DNA of 15,215 nt from Chloroflexota bacterium (GTDB taxonomy: Bacteria > Chloroflexota > UBA6077 > CF-72), in assembly GCA_019247135.1 (NCBI GenBank), contig JAFAPL010000473.1:1-15215 (forward strand), given 5' to 3'. Positions 6,625 to 12,268 of this stretch are shown here, piece by piece. Each line of letters begins with the position of its first letter. The stretch's first letter is position 1. The position numbers and the translations under genes were made by a program. The notes under the pieces are model-generated. The model did no database searches. It was given only the letters and a program-made list of their open reading frames with translations, and was not told the origin of the DNA.

Positions 6625-7731
6625 TTACGGGACGATGGCGGCGCGCGTCGCCCGGCCCTGGTCGGCTTCGACGAAGGCCTCGTTGATCTGTTCGAGCGGA
6701 AACGTGCGACTGACGACCCGGTGCCACGGGTACTTGTCACGCGTGCGAGTCAGAAAGTCCAGCGCCTGCTGGAGATGCTGGGCCTCGTAATAGATCATCC
6801 CCAGGACCGAGCGGTTGCCGAAGACCAGGCTTGATGGATCGAGCTCATAGGTCAAGCCAGGATTAATGTTGCCGATCTCGAGATAGCGCCCCGTCCGGCC
6901 CAGCATGCGCAGACCTTCGTCGACCACACGTGGATGTCCGACCAGCTCCGCCACGATGTCCGCGCCCCAGCCCCCGGTCAGCTCGAGCACCCGCGCCACC
7001 CGCTGGTCGGCTTCGGGCAGCTCGCGGATATCGATCAGCTCGTCTGCGCCGAAACTGCGTGCCAGGTCCAGACGGTCCGGCAGGCTGTCGATCACGATCA
7101 CACGACCCGCGCCCATGTCCCTGGCGACGGCGGTAGCGTAGATGCCGAGTCCGCCGGCACCCTGAATCACGACGTTCTCGCCCAGTCGTAGCCCTGCGAC
7201 CTGCATCCCGCCCACGACCTGCGACAAGGCGCAATTGACGCCCGCCACCGTCGTGTCGCCCACTTCGTCAGGGACTTTGAACACGGCCGCGCCAGGGCGC
7301 AGGTAGTAGTAGTCCCCGAAAGCGCCGTAGAAGTGCGGCGGCTCGTCGCACGAGCTGAGCAGGTACGCACGCGCGTAGGGACACGCGCGGGTGATGCCCT
7401 TCAGGCAGGCACGGCATGCTCCGCACGGGTAGAAGTAGCGAAAGACGACCCGGTCGCCCTCCTGGAGTGGCTGCCCGCCGGTGTCACGCGTGATGCCTTC
7501 GCCGAGCCTGAAAATGGTCCCCGTCATCTCGTGTCCGAGGATCTGGGGGTACGGGCGGCCAAAGCGGGCGACGTCGAACTCGCCTCGCCACTGGTGAAGG
7601 TCCGACCCGCAAACGTTGGCGACCGTCATCTTCAAGACCATGGCGCCCGGCTCCGGCTCGCCAACTTCGTATTCCTTGATGCGCATCGGCGTGCCCGAGC
7701 CGTAGAACGCCGCCACGCGCCCCGTCACCAT
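6625..7731 (-). CDS. Zinc-dependent medium-chain dehydrogenase (MDR superfamily)
   Basis: A cytosolic NAD(P)-dependent alcohol/polyol dehydrogenase-type enzyme of 368 residues, typical family length. Catalytic-zinc residues are visible: C41 (NVCGSDLHQWRG), H67-E68 (LGHEMTG) and probably C167 (VNCAL). The structural-zinc cluster C103-x2-C106-x2-C109-x7-C117 is complete. The Rossmann motif GAGGLG is at 191-196, and an acidic residue (D215, VIDS) at the end of beta-2 suggests NAD. The substrate cannot be told. The insert near 121-145 (YLLSSCDEPPHFYGAFGDYYYL) is a distinctive feature that could mark a subfamily. The ATG at 7731 has no ribosome binding site but a TACCCT box 7 nt upstream, suggesting leaderless translation. 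It converges on the mini-gene, with a terminator between them. Confidence 0.9.
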   Translation of the reverse strand: MVTGRVAAFYGSGTPMRIKEYEVGEPEPGAMVLKMTVANVCGSDLHQWRGEFDVARFGRPYPQILGHEMTGTIFRLGEGITRDTGGQPLQEGDRVVFRYFYPCGACRACLKGITRACPYARAYLLSSCDEPPHFYGAFGDYYYLRPGAAVFKVPDEVGDTTVAGVNCALSQVVGGMQVAGLRLGENVVIQGAGGLGIYATAVARDMGAGRVIVIDSLPDRLDLARSFGADELIDIRELPEADQRVARVLELTGGWGADIVAELVGHPRVVDEGLRMLGRTGRYLEIGNINPGLTYELDPSSLVFGNRSVLGMIYYEAQHLQQALDFLTRTRDKYPWHRVVSRTFPLEQINEAFVEADQGRATRAAIVP

Positions 7732-7738
7732 GCCGCTC

Positions 7739-7744
7739 AGGGTA
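7739..7744 (-). promoter_or_regulatory. Candidate -10 box (TACCCT) for the dehydrogenase gene
   Basis: On the minus strand TACCCT ends 7 nt before the ATG at 7731. That spacing would put the transcript start at or next to the start codon. No -35 or ribosome binding site is evident. It lies in the 71-bp divergent gap shared with the phosphodiesterase fusion gene. Confidence 0.4.
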
Positions 7745-7802
7745 GTCCGAGCACGCCCAAAACGAAACTCGTCGCCTGCCCCGCGCAGGGTTCAATACTG
7801 AC

Positions 7803-9827
7803 GTGCTGACGCCACTCAAGCTGGTCCGTCGCGGCCTGGTGACGTGGATCATCGAGGCCGCGGCGCTGTGGGCGCTGCACGTTTTGTTGCCAGGCGTGCA
7901 CATCCGCAACCTCCAGGTGGACGCGATGGCGGTGCTGCTCATCGGCGCGTTGAACGCCCTGGTCCGACCGATCGTGCTGCTGTTCGCGGAGAACCTCGGT
8001 CTCGTGGTGTTCCTGATGCTCACGTTGGTCCTCAACGCGGTGATGGTCAGTCTGGTCGCCTGGGCGTTGCCGGGATTCTATGTGGACTCCGCATGGACCG
8101 CGTTCGTGCTCGCCTTCGGACTCGCAGTCCTGAACACGCTCGTGAGCGGCCTGTTGGGCATCAACGACGACGACTCGTTTTATCGCAACGTCACCCGCTG
8201 GCTCGAACGTCGGCGTGCTCCTCAGACCGGGATCGATGAACCCGGGACGATCTTCATCCAGGTGGACGGCCTGGCGGAGCGGATCTTTCGCCAGGCTCTC
8301 GCTGACGGCAATCTGCCAACCCTCCAGGCATGGCTCGCTCGCGGTACCCACCGGCTGACCGGTTGGCAGTGCGACGTTCCCTCCATGACCAGCAGCGGGC
8401 AGTCCGGCATCCTGTACGGCAACAACGCCAACATCCCCGCGTTCCGCTGGTACGAGAAGGAGCAGCACCGATTGCTCGTGTCAAATCGGCCATGGGACGC
8501 GCGAACGATCGAGGACCGCCAGTCCACCGACCACGCATTGCTGCGTGATCACGGTTCAAGTGTCGGCAACATCTTTGCGGGTGGAGCGGAGCACTGCGTC
8601 GTCACGATGAGTCGCTTGACGACGGACACCGGTCGATTCGTTGGACGTGCTCAGGACCTGTACGACTACTTCGTCAGTCCGTACAACCTGTACCGCGCGA
8701 TCGGCGCCATGATCTGGGAGGTCGTCGTCGAGATCTACGAGGCCTGGCGGCAACGCCTGCGCAAAGACGAGCCGCGTGTCTCCCGCGGCGGCGTATACCC
8801 GCTCGTGCGAGCGGTCTCGACCATTCTCTTACGCGACATCACCACGTGGATGCTCGTTGCGGACATGTTCGGCGGCCGCCGTGTGATGTACGCGGATTAC
8901 CTTGGCTATGACGAAGTAGCCCACCACTCCGGCCCATGGAGTCCGGACGCCCGTCGGGTCTTGAAGAAGATGGAAGGACAGTTTCGTCAGTTGGAGCACG
9001 CCGCCCGGCGTGCTCCGCGACCGTACCAGTTCGTGGTGCTTTCGGACCACGGCCAGAGCACCGGTGCGACGTTCAGGCGACGTTACGGGCTCACGCTGGA
9101 CCAACTGGTGCATCAATTGATGGGCGAGCAGCCCAACGTGCGCCTGGCGAGCGGTCGCGGCGAAGGGCTGTGGCAAATACGCGCACTGCTGGCCGAAGCC
9201 GGGCACGTCGGTGGACTGGTTGCGCGTGGAGCGCGCCTGGTGGGTGGAGCCGGCATCATTCCGCGCCCGGCGGCAGATGAGGACGCCGAAGTCGTAGTCT
9301 GCGCCTCCGGCAATCTGGCCCTGGTGTATTTCGCGCAACGAGCGGGTCGGCTGACGCTGGAGGACATCGAATTGTCTTTTCCAGGCTTGATTGCAGGACT
9401 GGTGCAGCACCCCGGTATCGGTTTTCTCATGCTTGACTCCGAGGCCGAGGGCCCAGTCGTGCTGAGCAAACACGGCCGCTGCGACCTGAAAAGCGGCAGA
9501 TGCGAAAACGGCGACCCCTTGCGGGGACTGGATCCGCACACAGCGACGTTGCTGCAGCGACTCGCGTCGTATCCCAACGTGGGTGACATCGTCGTCAATA
9601 GCGTGTGGGACCTCCGCACGGGCGAAGTGGCGGCGTTCGAGGAACTGGTCGGCTGTCATGGAGGTGCGGGCGGACTCCAGACGCACCCATTTCTGCTCTA
9701 CCCAGCCGAATGGGGCGACCCACCGGTACCGCTATGCGGAGCTGAGAGCGTGCACGCTTTCTTACGGCAACACGTCTCGGCCTCAGCTGGAGAGAGCGAA
9801 ACGCGCCAGGACGGGCAAATGGTCTGA
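7803..9827 (+). CDS. Four-TM holin-IV/YvlD-like domain fused to an alkaline-phosphatase-superfamily phosphodiesterase
   Basis: A 674-residue membrane enzyme starting at a GTG. Residues about 12-120 hold four hydrophobic helices with the pattern ALNALVRPIVLL..LGLVVFLMLTLVLNAVMV, as in the mycobacterial-type holin superfamily IV / YvlD family, which need not be a true holin. Residues about 148-635 form an alkaline-phosphatase-like catalytic domain. Its metal and nucleophile motifs appear in order: D155 (QVDG), the nucleophile region PSMTSSGQSG with T196 or S197, D370/H374 (GYDEVAHHSGP), D415-H416 (LSDHGQ), and a late His (H619 or H628). It should hydrolyse a phosphodiester or phosphoester at the membrane. 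The substrate (nucleotide, lipid head group or wall polymer) is unknown. No signal peptide separates the domains, so the side of the membrane on which it acts is uncertain. Its end overlaps the convergent hydrolase gene by 45 bp. Confidence 0.87.
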   Translation: MLTPLKLVRRGLVTWIIEAAALWALHVLLPGVHIRNLQVDAMAVLLIGALNALVRPIVLLFAENLGLVVFLMLTLVLNAVMVSLVAWALPGFYVDSAWTAFVLAFGLAVLNTLVSGLLGINDDDSFYRNVTRWLERRRAPQTGIDEPGTIFIQVDGLAERIFRQALADGNLPTLQAWLARGTHRLTGWQCDVPSMTSSGQSGILYGNNANIPAFRWYEKEQHRLLVSNRPWDARTIEDRQSTDHALLRDHGSSVGNIFAGGAEHCVVTMSRLTTDTGRFVGRAQDLYDYFVSPYNLYRAIGAMIWEVVVEIYEAWRQRLRKDEPRVSRGGVYPLVRAVSTILLRDITTWMLVADMFGGRRVMYADYLGYDEVAHHSGPWSPDARRVLKKMEGQFRQLEHAARRAPRPYQFVVLSDHGQSTGATFRRRYGLTLDQLVHQLMGEQPNVRLASGRGEGLWQIRALLAEAGHVGGLVARGARLVGGAGIIPRPAADEDAEVVVCASGNLALVYFAQRAGRLTLEDIELSFPGLIAGLVQHPGIGFLMLDSEAEGPVVLSKHGRCDLKSGRCENGDPLRGLDPHTATLLQRLASYPNVGDIVVNSVWDLRTGEVAAFEELVGCHGGAGGLQTHPFLLYPAEWGDPPVPLCGAESVHAFLRQHVSASAGESETRQDGQMV

Positions 9828-10496
9828 GCCCGCGTCGCCGCCGATCCAGGCGGCCTCAGCCCGTAACCCCGTCGTGTACCAGATGTAATCCACCCGAGCG
9901 ACCGGTACCAGAGGTAATCCGTGCAGACCGTGCTTCACCCGCGCGTGTCCCACGCGTAACGGCAGCGTCCACCCACGTCCGACGCCGGCGACCGCGAAGG
10001 CGTCCTGCAGGCCCGCCGCCGCGAATTTCGCGTACACCGGATTCCGGCCAGTCATGTTGAAGTCGCCGAGCAAGATCGACGGAGGCCGTTCCAGCGCATG
10101 CTCGAGCAGCCGGTCGAGCTGCGCGAGTGCTTCGAGGTCAAAGCGGATGCGTCCGCGGCGCACCCGCGGGGGCGGCGGATGGGCGATGAAGACGCCCAGC
10201 GTCGTTCCGTGGACGTCGATGGAGGCACCGAGATCGGGTCGGCCTGGATACAACAGCAAGGGCTGGTGCTGGCGCAGTGGAAGTCGGCTGAGCAGTCCTT
10301 TTCCACTGAATCCTTCTGGAACGAGCACCTGGTGCGGGTACAGCTCACGCAGCTCGGTACCGATCGCGTGCGCCTGCGCGAGAGCAAGCTCCTGGAGCCC
10401 GACGATGTCGGCGTCGGCACGCCGCAGCACGTCGACGAGGACGTCCGGGTCGGCGAGGCCGTTGCCGACGTTGAAGGTCATCACCGTCAGGTTCAT
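9783..10496 (-). CDS. Endonuclease/exonuclease/phosphatase-fold hydrolase
   Basis: A metal-dependent phosphodiesterase or phosphatase of the EEP (DNase I-like) superfamily, 237 residues from the ATG at 10496. An in-frame TTG at 10535 would add 13 hydrophobic residues and lacks support; neither start has a clear ribosome binding site. The full EEP motif set is present, numbered from 10496: N9 (MTFNVGNG), E36 (GLQEL), H106 (IAHPPP), D145 and N147 (LGDFNM), D203 (VDYIW) and D225-H226 (SDHLPV). Substrates of this superfamily range from nucleic acids to phosphoinositides and sphingolipids, so none is assigned. No signal peptide is visible, so it is probably cytosolic. It lies downstream of a stand-alone receiver on the same strand and may share its transcript. 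It converges on the phosphodiesterase fusion. Confidence 0.88.
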   Translation of the reverse strand: MNLTVMTFNVGNGLADPDVLVDVLRRADADIVGLQELALAQAHAIGTELRELYPHQVLVPEGFSGKGLLSRLPLRQHQPLLLYPGRPDLGASIDVHGTTLGVFIAHPPPPRVRRGRIRFDLEALAQLDRLLEHALERPPSILLGDFNMTGRNPVYAKFAAAGLQDAFAVAGVGRGWTLPLRVGHARVKHGLHGLPLVPVARVDYIWYTTGLRAEAAWIGGDAGSDHLPVLARFALSS

Positions 10497-10585
10497 CAGG
10501 GCCAGCAGCCAGTAAACAACGTCCAGATTGTTCAACCTGGCTCATGCAAAGCGGCGGCCCGCGTGAATACGTCTGTAAGCAATCG

Positions 10586-10975
10586 TTAGCGTGACAGCGC
10601 GGCTCTGGTCACCGAGTCGACTACCTCGATCAGCTCTTCGATCTCGAATGGCTTCGGCAGCAGCCCGAGATGCTGGTCCGGACCCTTCAACTCGGCGAGT
10701 CGTCCAAGCGCCTCTGCCACATAGGCCGTGCAGACAATGACTGGCGTGCGCACAAACGCCGGGTCAGCCCGCAAGGCGGCCAGAATTTCCCAGCCCGAGA
10801 CCTCGGGCATGACCACGTCGAGCATGATCACGTCCGGCGGGTCCTCTTGCGCCATGCCCACGGCGTAGCGCGATTCGAGGCACGTCCGCACGACGTATCC
10901 TTCGCTCTCCAGACAGCGGCGGACGACGTCGAGTAGCGCAGGCGTGTCGTCCACGACCAGGATGCGGGTGGTCAC
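10586..10975 (-). CDS. Stand-alone response regulator receiver (CheY-like)
   Basis: A single receiver domain with no output domain, about 129 residues from a GTG at 10975. A GTG at 11032 would add 19 residues without homology. The phosphorylation machinery is intact: acidic pair D9-D10 (LVVDD), phospho-acceptor D53 (IMLDVVMPEVSGWE), T83 (VCTAY) and K108-P109 (LPKPF). It should take phosphate from a kinase and act through protein contacts, as CheY or Spo0F do. No kinase is adjacent on this strand. The nearest is the four-GAF kinase at 12269, which is HisKA_3 type and normally pairs with NarL-type regulators. The ribosome binding site (GGGAAG) touches the GTG, so the exact start is uncertain. 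Confidence 0.88.
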   Translation of the reverse strand: MTTRILVVDDTPALLDVVRRCLESEGYVVRTCLESRYAVGMAQEDPPDVIMLDVVMPEVSGWEILAALRADPAFVRTPVIVCTAYVAEALGRLAELKGPDQHLGLLPKPFEIEELIEVVDSVTRAALSR

Positions 10976-11073
10976 CTTCCCAAGTCGCTGGTGCTGCAAG
11001 TCCCTTGCCAACGGGCCGCCCGCGTACGGCACGGGGTGTGCATTAGAGAAGGCTTGGAGCAGAGACGCCGACT

Positions 11074-11157
11074 ATGGAACTTCCTCTCATCTTTTCCCTG
11101 TTCGGCGCACTGGTTCTGACCCTGATCGTGCCCGCTATCCGCGGCATGTTCCACTGA
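11074..11157 (+). CDS. Possible 27-residue single-span membrane mini-protein
   Basis: An ATG frame of 27 codons reading MELPLIFSLFGALVLTLIVP then AIRGMFH. Residues 4-21 would make one transmembrane helix, with a positive Arg after it. GGAG at 11056-11059 is 14 nt upstream, too far to be a strong ribosome binding site. The main support is that an intrinsic terminator follows 14 nt after the stop, so a short plus-strand transcript probably exists here. A small non-coding RNA is the alternative. I know of no family for it. Confidence 0.4.
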   Translation: MELPLIFSLFGALVLTLIVPAIRGMFH

Positions 11158-11171
11158 CCAGCTGGCGCCCT

Positions 11172-11201
11172 GGCCCGCTGCACCGGGCCGTTCTCTTTTT
11201 T
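11172..11201 (+). terminator. Intrinsic terminator
   Basis: GGCCCG (11172-11177) and CGGGCC (11184-11189) form a 6-bp GC stem with a 6-nt loop, followed by G and a T-rich tract ending in six T. No annotated plus-strand gene precedes it closely, which points to a short transcript starting between about 10980 and 11074. Confidence 0.75.
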
Positions 11202-11225
11202 CGGGCTGTGGCTGCGCGCCTGCGC

Positions 11226-11231
11226 TAGCAT
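11226..11231 (+). promoter_or_regulatory. Candidate -10 box (TAGCAT) for the DUF192 gene
   Basis: TAGCAT ends 8 nt before the GTG at 11240, and no ribosome binding site lies between. This fits a leaderless transcript. It lies just after the terminator at 11172-11201, consistent with an independent promoter. Confidence 0.42.
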
Positions 11232-11239
11232 CCGACAAC

Positions 11240-11713
11240 GTGCCGTTTCGTCCCTTCTGTCTGGCTGTCCTGCTATTTGCGAGCGTTAGTCTTCCCTGCC
11301 AGGCCCAGCAAGAGATGTCAGCAGGGTGCGACACGTCTTCGACCGGCCCCTATGCTGAGTTCGAGATCGACGGCCAGCCGCGAATCGATCCGTTGGAGGT
11401 CGCTCGAACCGAGCAACAGCACGAAGTTGGCTTGATGTACCGAGAGTCCCTACCGTCCAACGGCGGCATGGTCTTCGTGTACCAGCGTCAGGCAACTGAA
11501 GGCTATTGGATGCACAATACCTTGCTGCCTCTGTCGATCGCGTGGATCGATCAGAACGGAACGATCGTTGACATTCAAGACATGCAGCCGCAGACCGACG
11601 ACGTCCACTTCCCCGCCGCGCCGTACTGGTATGCCCTAGAGGTCAACCAGGGTTGGTTCGTCGAGCACGGCGTTGGCGTTGGACAGCAAGTGGTCTTCTG
11701 TCTCGGCAACTGA
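11240..11713 (+). CDS. Secreted DUF192 protein
   Basis: A 157-residue exported protein starting at a GTG. Residues 1-22 are a Sec signal peptide (FCLAVLLFASVSLPCQAQ) with a probable cut after an A-Q-A-like site. The mature part is a DUF192 domain with its hallmark segments: ARTEQQHEVGLMYRESLPSN, GGMVFVY, YWMHNTLLPLSIAWID, then a VDIQDMQP strand, and YALEVNQGWFVEHG near the end. The length is normal for the family. No biochemical function is established for DUF192, and exported versions are common in diverse bacteria. Two Cys (C20 in the signal, C30 near the mature N-terminus) and one near the C-terminus (C154) leave a disulphide possible between C30 and C154. The last 78 bp overlap the convergent receiver-like gene. 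Confidence 0.88.
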   Translation: MPFRPFCLAVLLFASVSLPCQAQQEMSAGCDTSSTGPYAEFEIDGQPRIDPLEVARTEQQHEVGLMYRESLPSNGGMVFVYQRQATEGYWMHNTLLPLSIAWIDQNGTIVDIQDMQPQTDDVHFPAAPYWYALEVNQGWFVEHGVGVGQQVVFCLGN

Positions 11714-12166
11714 TCTCAGCGCGCGCCTGAGCGCCTGCAAAACTTCGCGCGGCGAGCTGCCCACCTGAATGTACGCGTCTGCACCGGCCTGTCTGGCGGC
11801 AAAATCGTCACCTCGCAGCCCCAGCGCAACAACCGCCTTCGCGAGCCGTTCGCGCTGGATCGACTGGATGAGCCACCAACCGCAGCAGTCTGAAATCTCC
11901 TGTTCAATCAGCGCCAGCTCCGGTCGGAGCCGATGCGCCATCGCGAGTGCCTGTTCGTCTGTGTCGGCCTCGCCAACGATCTCGAACCCGTCATGCGCGC
12001 CGAGCATCGCAACTAGTGCTTCGCGCACAGCTGCGGACTGGACTGCGACCAGTACTCGTGTTGCCTGCCGTGGCAGAGTTCGTGACGCGCCGGCGAGCCC
12101 GTCGCCTCCCGGTGTCACTCGGGAATTCTGCCGCCGTTCCCCACGCCACAGACCGTTCGCGGGCAC
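11636..12166 (-). CDS. Receiver-like protein lacking all phosphorylation residues (pseudo-receiver)
   Basis: A 176-residue frame whose residues about 36-152 follow a NarL-type receiver throughout (VREALVAMLGAHDGFEIVGE, GADAYIQVGSSPREVLQALR). The catalytic positions are replaced. The acidic pair is V42-Q43, the phospho-acceptor Asp is E88 (LALIEQE), the Thr is G116, and the Lys is V135. The fold should remain but phosphorylation cannot occur; Glu at the acceptor site may mimic the active state. No output domain follows, only a tail of about 25 residues. The start is uncertain: the GTG at 12166 has a TACCGT box 9 nt upstream, while the first 35 residues look unstructured and a GTG at 12118 is also possible. 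Divergence from the kinase at 12269 suggests a role in that pathway. Confidence 0.72.
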   Translation of the reverse strand: MPANGLWRGERRQNSRVTPGGDGLAGASRTLPRQATRVLVAVQSAAVREALVAMLGAHDGFEIVGEADTDEQALAMAHRLRPELALIEQEISDCCGWWLIQSIQRERLAKAVVALGLRGDDFAARQAGADAYIQVGSSPREVLQALRRALRSVAETEDHLLSNANAVLDEPTLVDL

Positions 12167-12175
12167 ACACCGGGC

Positions 12176-12181
12176 ACGGTA
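12176..12181 (-). promoter_or_regulatory. Candidate -10 box (TACCGT) for the pseudo-receiver gene
   Basis: On the minus strand TACCGT ends 9 nt before the GTG at 12166. With the TAGAAT box facing the other way at 12252-12257, this makes the gap of about 100 bp a compact divergent promoter region. Confidence 0.3.
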
Positions 12182-12251
12182 CCTTTGGACGGTCTTTACT
12201 GTGGGGCGTTCCCGCGCAAGTCGGCCGACAATCGCGCGCTACGGCAGCCCT

Positions 12252-12257
12252 TAGAAT
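12252..12257 (+). promoter_or_regulatory. Candidate -10 box (TAGAAT) for the kinase operon
   Basis: TAGAAT is the closest match to a sigma-70-type -10 in this window. It ends 11 nt before the GTG at 12269, giving a predicted leader of only a few bases. No clear -35 is seen. It supports 12269 over the upstream TTG at 12185 as the translation start. Confidence 0.5.
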
Positions 12258-12268
12258 TCGGGCGCGAC

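Noticed and set aside
6110..6790. 226-codon plus-strand frame spanning the gene-free region
   Set aside because: It crosses the MgtE-N gene start, the heptamer array, the mini-gene and a strong terminator. Its translation has no family pattern.
7803..8160. Prophage lysis gene (holin)
   Set aside because: The holin-IV-like helices are fused in frame to a phosphodiesterase domain and there are no phage genes nearby, so a lysis role is unlikely.
8829..9686. 285-codon minus-strand frame inside the phosphodiesterase fusion
   Set aside because: Antisense to a region with conserved metal-binding motifs; no recognisable domain and no start signals.
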